DNA of 64,000 bases from Muricea muricata (GCA_963855995.1 OY979728.1:9322004-9386003), one strand, 5' to 3'; counted from the stretch's first letter, positions 47,779 to 58,145 are shown. Notes: generated from the letters alone by a model not told the origin. Made by a program: numbers and translations.

Positions 47779-48971
47779 CTAGCTTGTTTTCGTTTCCTGT
47801 ATTGTTTTAGCTATGTACTGTTTTCGTCTTTCCTTAAACTCAGGATTCTGTTTTGAGGGCTGCAAACTCTTACTACTTGGCTCTTTTCTGTATTGTTTCA
47901 TGAATTGGTTTTTCGTTTGCTTAGAACTTCTGATCTGCGTTCGCTGATTGGCACACACATTCTCATCATTGTTTCTCTTGCTGACAGTTTCATTTATCTT
48001 CACACTTTTACTAGTATCTAATATTTGTTGAATATTTACCTCGTTACGACAGAAAACTGGCATAGAAGAGTATGGTAATGTTGATACATAATGATACTCA
48101 TCTATATGACCCAAATAAATATCAGTTAGTTGCTGTGTTGACGATACCGCTTGCACTATACTGTACTCACTAAACCGTTCATCTGTTTCTGCAATAATGA
48201 GTTTTAATTTCAGCTTGTCAGCCACAGCTTGTATAATGATAGCATCAGTCCACGTTCCTGCATGGACATAGTATTAAGATATTCTAACCAAGAGTTTCCG
48301 GCATTACATTCAATGAATCTCTCGGGATTATCTCGCATATATGCGATACCGGCTGCTCTAACTTCTAAGTGGCGCTCAGGGTTACCATATAACTGATGAG
48401 ACACTGCTCGAAAGAAACAGTCGCCATCACCACCAACATCAAATGGTCTTAACTGAAAGCATCCCAACCTTTGTTCTAACAGAACATTTGACGACCGACT
48501 AGTAAGAATGCTGTTTTGAACTGGACCAGGATTTAATTCAATATCTCCAGACAACAATAGTTTTCTCTGGGATATGTAATGTTGTTTATCACTAATACTA
48601 CCTTCTAATCTATATTTTAGTTCATCTAGGTAAAAAAATGCAGCTTTTGAAGAGAGTTGCATTCCATGATCAATACAGCACGAGAGCAATAATTTCGTAT
48701 CTACCCTTTTTAATGTATTGCAAAATGTTTCACATTTAATCACATGTGCAAATAGTCCGTATACATAAACACTTTGCCACTCTTCAAATTCAAAGCTTTT
48801 GATGTTCTTAGTCAGTTGTTTTTTGCAGATTTGTGAACAAGAAGTAATTAAGTATGAAATGTTTTCAGTTTTAATTGTGACATTTGGTTTCAGATAATTT
48901 TTGAGACGAGGCCCATTGGGACGTGGCCCCTTCAAAAAGGCATGGTTGTAACCAAGCCTACCATCTATCAA
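47779..48971 (-). pseudogene. Helentron 2A-like motif and OTU cysteine protease domain
   Basis: Two frames joined by a one-base shift near 48250. First frame (48210-48971): residues 1-135 unrecognised, LLLSGDIELNPGP at about 138-150, then FDVGGDGDCFFRAVSHQLYG with the OTU catalytic Asp/Cys (Cys about 185). Second frame (47779-48225): AIIIQAVADKLKLKLIIAET then DEYHYVSTLP, which supplies the OTU histidine. After that come basic RKQY repeats continuing into the next segment through another frameshift near 47800. OTU domains are deubiquitinase-like cysteine proteases known from some Helitrons. The 2A-like motif would separate the upstream part co-translationally. Confidence 0.85.
48522..48560 (-). 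other. 2A-like ribosome-skipping motif
   Basis: Encodes LLLSGDIELNPGP, fitting the D(V/I)ExNPGP consensus exactly. Known: this motif makes ribosomes skip the Gly-Pro bond. Here it precedes the OTU domain by about 30 residues. Confidence 0.8.
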
Positions 48972-49377
48972 GTCGAATGCCAGGCTGTGAAAAACCAGTA
49001 GCGAGCACTGTGCTTTTATTCTAGAAATAGATAAACAATCGTAAGATCTAGATTAATTTCGTAGTTGCAGCTATTCAGACACGAGGTTGTTTGCTTATAC
49101 AAGAGAAAAAAAGAAATTTAAATTTAACAGCCATAAATTTTTATTTCCTTTATATCTAATACAAATATCCCAAAACAATATGAATAATACAATGTAGCCA
49201 CAAAATTACTGTAATCTCTTACTTAAGCCTGTGTTATTTAAAAGCGGTCAATGTTCCATAAATAGATCAACCCTTACAACAAATGTCAACGCAACAAAAT
49301 ATTAAGTTCTGTACTTCATGTGAAGTGACATTTAAAGAAAAAACAATATGTTCAAATAATGTGTTCAATTACAATGC
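48972..49377. other. Gap between Helentron frames
   Basis: About 400 bp of AT-rich DNA with no open frame of note. Probably the untranslated region between the RPA-like gene and the main polyprotein. Confidence 0.4.
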
Positions 49378-50426
49378 TTACACTTTAGAGGCGGATAATA
49401 TAATGTCGTCCTTATATTTGATGTGGATGTCTTCTAAATCTAATAGTTTCTCGGCTATGACATCTTCGGACAGTTCACCGACATTTTCTGCATCTAGCAA
49501 TGTTGACAGAACATTTGCAAACATGGATAGTTGTAATTGGTCGTCACCGACCACGATGGTAACTCGACAAGAAACGTTCAGTTCGCAGTCCTGAAGACGC
49601 ATTCTACGATAGCACCTGGTGCATTTAACAACTTTTGTTTCGAGACCAGGGGTGAGCTTTTTTGAACAGTGGACACAACAACGATACTTATCCGCATCGA
49701 CTGATCTGAAGGCTTGTGCAAGTACAGTGGTTTCACCGGATTCTTCTAGCATCTGAATAGCGACAGAATCATCGAGGTCCTCCAGCTCATCACCACCAAC
49801 CTCTGTGAAAATTGTCTGCGGAGTGGTTGACAGTATTTTAACAAGGTCGTTCAGCTTCACATTCACGTTACTCACGACGTAGACTGTTCCCTCGGAAACA
49901 CTTTCGATTTCGCTCTCCCAAAGCGTTATATACAAATTGTCTGTTCCATCAAATATTACACTTCTGAGCATTTGAAGATTTCTGGCGCCAACACATTCGG
50001 GGTTTTCCCCTTTCTTTATTCTTCCTTTTATAGTTACTTTCTCGCCGATCTCGATGCTGCGTCGAACCTCATTTAAAGAAACGATCTCTGGTTGCTGGTC
50101 AGGGATGTACTGGAAACAGGTTCTGAAGGGCCTGCTGCAACCACATTGGTCATATCGTTAACTAGAATCTCTTCGCTGTCGCCCGTCAGGCCTTTGCTTA
50201 CGACATAATTACTTATTTTTACAGCGGAAAGTGTCTGTTGCTTCGCCTCGAAGATATCGCGCTTGGCTTTCGAGAAGCAAACGACTCTCTTTCTCACATC
50301 TCCCTTTAGTTGAAGCTGCATGTCGCACCAACGGGTCTTTTTGCCCTGTTTTAAATTTGACAAGTTATGAACATGCCCAATTATGGGACTTGCAACCTTT
50401 TTCGGTGAACTCATATTAACAAACAT
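49378..50426 (-). pseudogene. Helentron RPA-like ssDNA-binding protein (frameshifted)
   Basis: The first frame (50073-50426) starts MFVNMSSPKKVASPIIGHVH with WCDMQLQLKGDVRKRVVCFS, an OB-fold-like pattern. The second (from about 50090 down to 49378) reads VTIKGRIKKGENPE, RSVIFDGTDNLYITLWESE and then a zinc ribbon CCVHCSKKL ... VVKCTRCYRRMRLQDC (C-x2-C pairs). This matches RPA70-type proteins carried by Helitrons. The two frames overlap out of register near 50080, so either a frameshift or an unseen short intron separates them. It is the 5'-most gene of the element. Confidence 0.7.
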
Positions 50427-50689
50427 TTAAAGTAAAACCTCGCCTTGCTCATTGAATCTGTTTCAGTATTTATGTAATCGACCAACCTGGGTGCATTATA
50501 AATGTCTGGGGCGTTTTACCGGAAACAAAATGCTGAGGAGAGATATTTGGTTGGTCCAGAGCATGTCGTTCAAAATTTGCTGCATGCTCGACTGCATGTT
50601 TTTCGTCGTGACGGAAAAGCCAAAAATACACTAGTAATTACCGATGTCAGTTTCATGAAACATCATGCGAACTTCTAATCATAGCAGGT

Positions 50690-51660
50690 GTATTAGTAAA
50701 CAGCGTAACAGCGTAATGCGTAACGAGAAAACGGCGTAACGGCATAAAAATTCGTTACCACAGGTGGAGATAATACACGTCATTTATCGCGAATCGAATT
50801 TTTCGCAAATAGAGAACGACGAATACGTTACAAAACGGAAAAAAATCATAAAAAAACTATAAAACTCAAAGAAGTCTAAAAAAAAATTAAAACCGGCACG
50901 CGCATAAATGAGTCGTTTTGTAAAGTATTGCAAGTTCTTTATTTAGAAAAATAAATTTCGATTCGCGATAACTAAAAGTTACACATAGAAAACGTGCAGT
51001 TATAAACGTAAACAAACGCGTTAAAAAGTTTGCAAAATGAACTAGGTAATCATCAAATTTGACAACTTATTTATATGAAAATCCATGAATCATATTACCA
51101 ATAAAAGACATGCTCAAATTTGAACACTTGGTTATAAATCATTTATAATTGCACACAGCGAGTGTGGCACACAGCCAGGGTGCATTCCATGTTGTAAATC
51201 GCGAAGATCTTCCGCGTGAGATTGAGTTACTTCTTGGCGTAGCGGCGCACAGTTTGCTTCCTTGGCGTGGTGGCACAACTTTATTTTGCTTTACATGGCG
51301 TAAATGTTGGCGTGACGGCGTTATTTACAATTATTACAAATGATTTTATACTCGTTTACTGATGTCAATTTGACATTTATTGCCAATGGAAATTATTGTC
51401 AAAGCCACATTAAGAATACAAAGCTTTACACTTAATCGCTTGTGTAGCTATTATATTATAATAAATTTGGGAAACTTGTAGCTTAAATCTAAGTTTAATT
51501 GGTTAGCATTTTACATTAGATCCTTTTGCTAAAACTTGGTGACTCAGTCACTGGCGGCATATTTGACAGTTTATTTGCTTGATTAATGAAGTGCGGCGTG
51601 GACAACTTCTGCTTTGGCGCAACTTCGGCGTAATGCGGGGCAAAACGAGACGCTTAAGGA
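50690..51660. repeat. Stretch with scattered GGCGTAA-type motifs
   Basis: Recurring short blocks (AGCGTAACAGCGTAATGCG, GGCGTAACGGC, TTGGCGTAGCGGCGC, TTGGCGTGGTGGC, GGCGTGACGGCG, CTTCGGCGTAATGCGG) stand out from the AT-rich background. No regular period and no gene were seen. Confidence 0.4.
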
Positions 51661-54600
51661 TTCTAAGTGTAATAAAAAAGCCGTGTAACATATTCAAATG
51701 CTCTTTTTAACCTTAATGCATTACTTGAGGTCAAGGCAGATATATGGCAAAAAATGTAACAGTTACATTAAATATTCTTGCTGTCATGCGACGAAAACAA
51801 AAAGTGGTCTTTGTCTCATTTTGCCCCATGACATTGGGGCAAAATGAGACAGCTATGTTATATTGACAACTGTCAGAAAAATACATTGTAAATTTATATT
51901 AAAAACTAATTCTAACTACAAACTATCAGAAAATGTTTATTCCCTAATGTTTATTCCCTTACATGCATATGTCACAAGTTGCACTCGATGGTGTTACATT
52001 TGTGCAGCACTCTTCATGCAACCAGTTTTCACACATCGAGCACTGGACCCACTCCTCTCCTGGCAATGACTCACTCCAAAATCCGTCACACATCGGACAT
52101 TGGGCATTGTCCTCACTCCCTGTACCTGCTGGAACAGTTGTCTTACTCTTTGGAGCAACCTTAGCTTTCTTGGCCCTTTTGGGATTGGCAGAACATTTTT
52201 TCTTTGGCTTGGTGTTTTGTTCTGCAATGTGGTCAAAAGAGACTGGAGAGCTGGTCACAATTTGAGACTCTTCAGACCGCTTCGATTTTTGCTTCTCTGC
52301 GATGCTGGGGACATTCTGTATACCACAGAAGCTGACATCGGCTGACTGTGGTTCTGTTTCGTCAGGCACATGGTGGGATTCTGGTGTTGTGGGCATTGTT
52401 GATATCCGTGCGACATTGTTACTTTGGCTGGCATTTGGTGAAGCAACATTGATTGGGGACTGCTCATCTGAGGATGGTTGCACATCTCCTCGTGGGTCGT
52501 CCAAAAAATTGGATGCAGGCAAAATATCTGGGTTAACTGGAACAATCCCAGTACACTTGAAGCCGGAAACTGCATTTTCAACGGTGGCAGCTTTAAGGTA
52601 GGCAGCATTGAACAACTCTCCAAGTTGGTCAACGGTTATTCTGCGGCCAGGATGCTGTCTCAACCAGGTTGAACAGGTGGCATTGAAAGCAGCCTTTAGT
52701 GGCTTAAAAAAGCTTCTGTCCAGTGGCTGAAGCTTGTGGGATGTATGTGGTGGCAGGGAAAGAAGGACAACACCATTGTCATGAGCATAATCGATGCTGG
52801 CGACACTCTTTGTGTGGGTTTTATGGCCATCTAGGATCAACAGGACTGGTGAACCTTTGGAACATTTGGTATGAGCTACAAAGTGCTTCAGGTACTCCAG
52901 AAATAGATCAGTATCGATCCAGCCATTGGGAGAACACCGACCAATGATCCCAACAGGAGCATGATCAACCAGTTCTGGCTTGTTTCGCTTTCTCTTGAAA
53001 ATCATCATTGGCGGAACATACACACCAGAAGCACTGCATCCAATCAGAATTGTTGTTGTTTGACCACGCTTGGCACTGGTTGCAGACGAGACACACCGCT
53101 TTCCTTTCGGAGCTATGACTTTTACAGGCTTGTGGACACATGTCAAACCACTTTCATCGCAATTGAATATTTCATGTGGTTGAAACTGGCATTGGTCCAA
53201 CACAGTTTTCAAATTGTCAAAGTAAATATTTATGGATGTTCTGTTCAGGCCAAACACACGATTGATTGATACAGCCTCCGGCTTCCGAAGAGATAATCTG
53301 GGATGGCGCTTAAGAAACCCTGCCACAAAGTCACGTCCAGCCATTTTATTGTCTGAATTAAAATTGTTTTTAATGTTATTTTTCTGGCAATATTCGAACA
53401 CTACAGTCCTTATGTCATTAATTGACAGACCATAGAATGCTGTATCCATCTTAATTATATAGTCCTCAAGTTCTTTCTCTTGTTCATGCGACAGAATGGC
53501 ACGATACCGTCCCAACACATTTTTGTGTATCTCTTCCTCTGACAAACTCTTGAGCTTACCCTTTACTCTGCGGTTTAAAGAATCTTTGGGCACACTGTAG
53601 GCAGCAGCAGCTTGGCGTAAGGACATTTCTTTTTTCTGAACTGCAGAAATTGCAAGCTTCATTTGGTCTTCAGACCAATTAGCCCGCTCAGTCTTTCTCT
53701 TGTAGTTTCGGACCATTCTAATTAAGAATTAAATACTTGTTTCAGGCTGGGAAAGGCCAATTTAGGTAAAGCAATTACACAAATCAGGGTGTTAGCTGGA
53801 AAACCAAAGTTAAGTCCGCTTTTGGTAAATTGGGAAAATGTTGTTCTTATTTACAGTGTTTTCTTTATAATATAGATAATGATAAAAGTAAACAAAAATA
53901 TACACAGTCACATTAATCTTATAAAATAGAAACTTCCCACTTCTGATTGGGAAAGTTCCTTAGTTATCTCAATTGGGAAGAGTCCGTCAAACGGACACTA
54001 TATGGGCTAGCTAACACCCTGCAAATGTCTTAATACATTTAGACCTACTTATAAGTTGCATAAAAACATGGAGATGGACTGTTTAATTGTGAGGAAATCA
54101 GACACACAACTAGAATTGGGATGGTTTCATGGCGTTTGTTGTCATGAAAAACACATTTTTGACCCAAATATGCATCCTACAATAAAAATAGCTCAACAAA
54201 ATTGTGGCCACCACACTTAAATGTTAAAATGTAAGATATTCAAGTGTTCAACACAACTAAATCAACAACAATAATGCACAGAAGCTCATGGAAATACATA
54301 TTTCTGTCAGAGAGTTCTGCTGTCTCATTTAGCCCCAAAGCACTTTGGTGAATTTGTGGGCCCGAATGACTAAAATCAGCGATAGAATGTTGAAAATACA
54401 CATGTGACATGAAAGAGCATTTGATTAATACATAGTAAACAAACGACGTTTTACTTGTTACTGCGATGTAGTTAACAGAAGAAAAGAATCAGTAAAAGAG
54501 TCGCATAATAACGTACCTTAATTTCGCTAGCCCGATTTCACTACAATCCACAAAATTCAAAATATTTTCGCCAAATAAAGAGTTCGCTTTCCCAAAACCA

Positions 54601-54709
54601 CGTTGCTAAATGTTGCATATGATTGTTTTTGAGCCCGCACTGTGTTTGGTTAAGAAATTGCTCCTAAACGTCAAATAATCGTAAATATTCATTGCCCCGT
54701 ATTACCCTA
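51629..54709 (-). mobile_element. pogo-like DNA transposon
   Basis: Encloses an intact pogo/Tigger-type transposase. Terminal/subterminal inverted repeats: TTGGGGCAAAATGAGACAGC at 51834-51853 matches the inverse of 54319-54338 at 19 of 20 positions. An inverted extra copy lies at 51811-51829, making a small palindrome, and a variant GGGGCAAAACGAGAC is at about 51637. A weaker outer pair GGCGTAATGCGGGGCAA (51629-51645) and TTGCCCCGTATTACCCT (54693-54709) may be the real ends. A TA target duplication could not be confirmed, so boundaries are provisional. Confidence 0.75.
51959..53716 (-). CDS. pogo/Tigger-like transposase with C-terminal PHD-like finger
   Basis: 585 aa, uninterrupted from MVRNYKRKTERANWSEDQMK to a C-terminal Met before the stop. 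Residues about 10-55 form a Pipsqueak-type helix-turn-helix (SLRQAAAAYSVPKDSLNRRV), followed by a CENP-B-like second DNA-binding region. The DDE_1 catalytic core shows all three acidic positions: FNCDESG, LLILDGHKTH and HKLQPLDRSFF. A basic, low-complexity linker (SANPKRAKKAKVAPKSK) follows. The last ~45 residues are a Cys4-His-Cys3-like finger: CPMCDGFW, EEWVQCSMCENWLHEECC, CDICM, with the aromatic Trp typical of PHD fingers. Family role: cut-and-paste transposition at TA. The intact frame suggests recent activity. The first Met is chosen because it starts the HTH region. Confidence 0.92.
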   Translation of the reverse strand: MVRNYKRKTERANWSEDQMKLAISAVQKKEMSLRQAAAAYSVPKDSLNRRVKGKLKSLSEEEIHKNVLGRYRAILSHEQEKELEDYIIKMDTAFYGLSINDIRTVVFEYCQKNNIKNNFNSDNKMAGRDFVAGFLKRHPRLSLRKPEAVSINRVFGLNRTSINIYFDNLKTVLDQCQFQPHEIFNCDESGLTCVHKPVKVIAPKGKRCVSSATSAKRGQTTTILIGCSASGVYVPPMMIFKRKRNKPELVDHAPVGIIGRCSPNGWIDTDLFLEYLKHFVAHTKCSKGSPVLLILDGHKTHTKSVASIDYAHDNGVVLLSLPPHTSHKLQPLDRSFFKPLKAAFNATCSTWLRQHPGRRITVDQLGELFNAAYLKAATVENAVSGFKCTGIVPVNPDILPASNFLDDPRGDVQPSSDEQSPINVASPNASQSNNVARISTMPTTPESHHVPDETEPQSADVSFCGIQNVPSIAEKQKSKRSEESQIVTSSPVSFDHIAEQNTKPKKKCSANPKRAKKAKVAPKSKTTVPAGTGSEDNAQCPMCDGFWSESLPGEEWVQCSMCENWLHEECCTNVTPSSATCDICM

Positions 54710-55186
54710 CACATCGTATTTCTGCCTTATCATGCTGTCATAAAGTAGTAATGGGTTATGTAGTCAATGAAATATAAATTGGTCACGAAAACATGTTGAT
54801 AAATTACCTTTTCAGTCCTTGTTTACTTCAATCGGCGTTGAATCTTTCTTAAAATTAAAAATCGCCATGTTGGAAATTGGGATTCTCACTCCAGTTGAGT
54901 TCCCTCGAACGATTTTGCAACCTGTAAGCTCAGTGGTCAAAAATGCTATTTAAACATGATTACCCATTGGCTAAACTTTCGTTGCACAAAGTTACGAGAT
55001 CGCTGATTGGCTAGGAGTTACAGTTAAGTTAACAAGACGGTAGCAATGTATCTGCTGCGCAGATACAAAAATGTTTTAATTGACATTGTCCACTAGGTAA
55101 CAACAAATAAAATCCTTTTTTTCCTCGCTGATATTCATAAAGCACAATCATATTTGAGATGACTCTAAACAACCTAAGATATTTAC
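53720..55186. other. pogo-element flank and intron-like DNA
   Basis: No exon or frame recognised. The 54319-54338 inverted repeat and possible outer end at 54693-54709 lie here. The next NUP210-like exon begins at 55187. Confidence 0.4.
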
Positions 55187-55342
55187 CTGTATTCTCACAT
55201 CGTCATACAGATCAGCATGTGAAATGGCTTGTTCGTAACCAGGATTTGTGATGACAGCTTGTAGTTTGATAATCACTTCTCCAGGATGATTACAAGACAG
55301 TACAACACGGAATGCTTTTTCGGAGTCGATTGTGATGCCACT
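55187..55342 (-). pseudogene. NUP210: NUP210 exon remnant: last one seen
   Basis: Reads SGITIDSEKAFRVVLSCNHP and GEVIIKLQAVITNPGYEQAI to DVRIQ, open between TTCTAG and GTAAATAT. No later exon of the family was found down to the pogo element. Confidence 0.8.
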
Positions 55343-55445
55343 CTAGAATATAAAACTAATCGTGTTACGGTTGAAGTCAGAAATTTAATTTTCAACATGA
55401 AAGATTGTTATGACAAGATTTCTTATCTGACAGCTGGCGCATTAC

Positions 55446-55574
55446 CTTATCATAAACAGATTTAAGTTTACAAACGTCAATATTGCTAAATGTCCAGTGA
55501 AATTCTAGACCAGGAACAGCATTGGCAAAACTAAATGGAGACTCGTTATTCAAGCCTACAGATCTTAGTCCAAT
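55446..55574 (-). pseudogene. NUP210: NUP210 exon remnant (NAVPGLEFHW)
   Basis: Reads IGLRSVGLNNESPFSFANAV then PGLEFHWTFSNIDVCKLKS, a highly conserved block of the family. No lesion in this exon. Confidence 0.85.
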
Positions 55575-55653
55575 CTAAAACGGTTAAATTTCGGTGTTTA
55601 TATCAGTAGAAATATTAACATGTTGTGTTGAACTGGGACAAAGATTACTACAC

Positions 55654-55764
55654 AGGATGATTAGATATATCAATATTTCTTGCCTCCGTCTCTGTGACAA
55701 GGTTAGTTGAAGGAGTGATGATTTTGACTCCAGTAAGACTCAACACTTCAATAATTACATGATG
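55654..55764 (-). pseudogene. NUP210: NUP210 exon remnant
   Basis: Reads HHVIIEVLSLTGVKIITPST then NLVTETEARNIDISNHP; open, donor GTGTAG. Confidence 0.75.
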
Positions 55765-55870
55765 CTGAAATGAATTAAATGAAATATAGAGAGAATCAAA
55801 TTTTAAGTAATGTTCCGGCTGCCGCTACAAAGAGAGATGACTTCAAATTGATCACTAAATAAATACTAAC

Positions 55871-56246
55871 TTTGGAGAAAACAATGGTATGACCAGATTG
55901 TGGATCAGTGATTTCAACAGCACCAGTGACAGTCGACTTTCATGGAACTCGGGCTGTGATAAGGCCAACACTATCCACGGATGCTACAGTTTCGTTTTAG
56001 ATATTGAACAATGTTGTGACTTGTGGGTATGGGCCTCCTGTCGCTTTGAGTTGGAACGTCGCGCGACGAATGAAGATTATGTACCTAGGATCCAGCCTCA
56101 ATGGTGGGAATACCTGGATATGTTTTGGTTCACTCGTGATGTGAGCTTTGTTGCTAGGTTGGGCAGTGTAGGTTAGAATTGTGTTACCAATCGCGACGCC
56201 GCGCAAGTTGTACAAAGCATGGTCCAGTCCTTTTCTTGGGCTCGGT
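55871..56246 (-). pseudogene. NUP210: NUP210 exon remnant with two stops
   Basis: Reads GLDHALYNLRGVAIGNTILT, EPKHIQVFPPLRLDPR, ATGGPYPQVTTLFNI then TAA (55997-55999), NETVASVDSVGLITARVP, TGA (55940-55942), KSTVTGAVEITDPQSGHTIV. The best-preserved match to gp210 in the window, yet doubly interrupted. Confidence 0.9.
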
Positions 56247-56329
56247 CTGTATGAACAAAAAACCTACCAAGTTTAATTCACACAGATCTACAACTAATTA
56301 CGTGTGAAACAAGCTTTCCCGTTCCTCGA

Positions 56330-56400
56330 GGGTTAGTGAATTTTTTACAATGTACCAAACACGAGTAACCCGAAAAAACCCACGACTATGGACAGAGCTA
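56330..56400 (-). repeat. SINE body fragment
   Basis: The inverse reads GTCGTGGGTTTTTTCGGGTTACTCG, similar to the SINE core in the palindrome arms. It abuts the TIR-bounded unit at 56399-56676. Confidence 0.4.
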
Positions 56401-56676
56401 GATTCATATTAATCTGACACTGCAGAGAACAACGAAAAATTCGTTGTTTCGAGCGGGATTTGAACTCGCATATTCGGGTTTCTAGACCGCCGCTCTACCA
56501 ATTGAGCTATCCCAATTGAGCTATCCAGCCAACTGGGATTGGGCGAGTCTTACCCAATTTAAGTGCACGAAATATTTTCGTGACGACTTAACACTTGTCT
56601 TTGAGGACGCACAGTGTTTCAATTCTATTTCTGTTTTCCGTTGTTCTCTGCAGTGTCAGATTAATATAATCTAGTT
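56399..56676. mobile_element. Inverted-repeat-bounded unit containing a tRNA-like head
   Basis: The ends are inverted: ATTAATCTGACACTGCAGAG then AACAACGAAAA at 56409-56440, and the inverse TTTTCCGTTGTTCTCTGCAG then TGTCAGATTAAT at 56635-56665. Inside, the minus strand has GATAGCTCAATTGGTAGAGC (A box) and GCGAGTTCAAATCCCGC (B-box/T-arm). GATAGCTCAATTGG is duplicated just upstream. No 7-bp acceptor stem forms, so it is tRNA-derived but not a tRNA gene. Confidence 0.6.
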
Positions 56677-56817
56677 TTTCATATCTCTGAGGATGGTTCT
56701 GAGATATGGACAGAGCATTGACTAACCCCTTTACTTGAAGTTAGTCACGAGTCTGAAACCAAAATCAAATCTACTATGTAAGAAATGAATTTTCTAACAA
56801 TGACTGAAAACCATTCA

Positions 56818-57030
56818 GAGGCTGGTTGTCCAAAAGTCTGTTAAATTCACCCCAAACGAAATTTTTCAGGAGCCCAGGAAATTTTCTTTTGGAAATATAC
56901 TACTTTTTCAGAGACCTTGTTTGGATCAATAGTACTTGTGTTTCTGACCATTTGAAATAAGAAATACAGAGCCTAAAAACCTAGAAATATAGAGCCTAGA
57001 AACCTAGCTATGTATAAACAACCGGCCCCA
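56818..57030. mobile_element. Possible MITE related to the GGCCGGTTGT family
   Basis: GAGGCTGGTTGTCCAAAAG at the left and the inverse of GGGGCCGGTTGT at the right resemble the ends of the 9928-10169 element. Only about 12 bp match, so support is weak. Confidence 0.35.
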
Positions 57031-57071
57031 AATGAATTGCTACAGAACTTACTTGATGTTTAAAAAATCAC

Positions 57072-57174
57072 GAGACAATCTGGGCGTCAAATTCCAATTC
57101 ACTAACCAATAGTGGCTTATCAAGTTCGTCCAATACCATCACAGTACAGTTGATCACATGACCAAGTTGTTGAA
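57072..57174 (-). pseudogene. NUP210: NUP210 exon remnant
   Basis: Reads VQQLGHVINCTVMVLDELDK then PLLVSELEFDAQIVS. The donor GTGATT is weak. Confidence 0.75.
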
Positions 57175-57241
57175 CTATGAACAACAAGCATAGATGTTAG
57201 GTCATAATCGATATTGAGAATTCCATGAACATTACCCCCAC

Positions 57242-57370
57242 CTTATCCACAACAGTTACGTGAATGCTATCAATATCAGAGATCCGAATGTTCGCCGTGG
57301 CATGGTTAGGAGAGTCTAAACACTGATCATACACAGTGACTGTGAGAACACCTGTTATCTTGGGAGTTAC
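57242..57370 (-). pseudogene. NUP210: NUP210 exon remnant (VVDKV block)
   Basis: Reads VTPKITGVLTVTVYDQCLDS then ISDIDSIHVTVVDK, a family landmark; open, with TTTCAG acceptor and GTGGGG donor. Confidence 0.88.
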
Positions 57371-57617
57371 CTGAAAAGAAAACAAATCAGGTTAGAAACA
57401 CGACAAAAACACTTATTTCGCTAGGTTATGTAAAATCAGGTAAAGACATGTTACAAGTTACAGCCGCAACTTGTAAACGAATTCCAACAAAATTGTCAAT
57501 TTCATCCAGCTGCAACAAACAGACTTAACTTGCAGATCCGTTATTTGCAAATTCGAAGTTGAAACAGAAATTATTACCCATATCATTGCAGAGTATAGTG
57601 ATTGTTTAATAGCTTAC

Positions 57618-57713
57618 TTTTACAATAGATTTAGTGGCAGATACATCAGCGATATCACCGTCGCTTCCTTTGACCAGAAATCTTCCCGATCCTCCATAAA
57701 TGCTAAGATGAAC
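57618..57713 (-). pseudogene. NUP210: NUP210 exon remnant
   Basis: Reads VHLSIYGGSGRFLVKGSDGD then IADVSATKSIVK; open, donor GTAAGC. Confidence 0.82.
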
Positions 57714-57839
57714 CTAAAGATATTGAAGATGAAGTCACTTAAAGAGAACAACAATATACACTGTAAGACAGTTCAAAACCAACATAACGCAATTTTTATC
57801 TTGTCTGAAATGCTATGTATTTCAAGAACATGTTCGAAC

Positions 57840-57944
57840 CTTGTTCAATGGATGATTAAATATGGACGCTTGTGTTGGTTCAATACGGATATCACTTGTC
57901 AAAGATAACCGAAGTGAGGCAGTCAGAGCTTTCTTTAACGTCTC
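57840..57944 (-). pseudogene. NUP210: NUP210 exon remnant
   Basis: Reads ETLKKALTASLRLSLTSDIR then IEPTQASIFNHPLNK, matching the family's xxVxPxxxxIYNHP block; open. Confidence 0.82.
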
Positions 57945-58062
57945 CTGAAAGTAAAAATACATCGCTTGAGCCTCAAAAATAAAAGATATAGAGAGTAGCA
58001 TTACTATCATACTGTATCTTCGACAAAAACTACCCTGGCAATGGCTATGATAATCCACTGAC

Positions 58063-58145
58063 GTTATCGTCAACTCTATACTTGGTGACCGTGGCTTTGA
58101 TCGTTACAGAACCTTGTTTCAGTTTAGGGTTACACACTTGATAAG
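58063..58145 (-). pseudogene. NUP210: NUP210 exon remnant
   Basis: Reads YQVCNPKLKQGSVTIKATVT then KYRVDDN; short, with AG and GTCAGT borders. Confidence 0.65.

Larger units (their letters stand above)
42350..50430 (-). mobile_element. Helentron-type Helitron (decayed autonomous element)
   Basis: In coding order on the minus strand: an RPA-like ssDNA-binding protein, an N-terminal segment with a 2A-like motif and OTU domain, a DUF6570-like cysteine-rich segment with basic repeats, a HUH Rep domain, a Pif1-family helicase and a C-terminal EEP endonuclease. Rep-helicase fusions define Helitrons, and a C-terminal endonuclease marks the Helentron/Helitron2 branch. Lesions: frameshifts near 50080, 48250, 47800 and 46720, and a TAA at 45101-45103. 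Exact ends were not determined. The element sits between the PLAT relics and the NUP210 relic. Confidence 0.9.

Noticed and set aside
56440..56515. Functional tRNA gene on the minus strand
   Set aside because: A and B boxes are good but the acceptor stem does not pair and it sits inside an inverted-repeat element.
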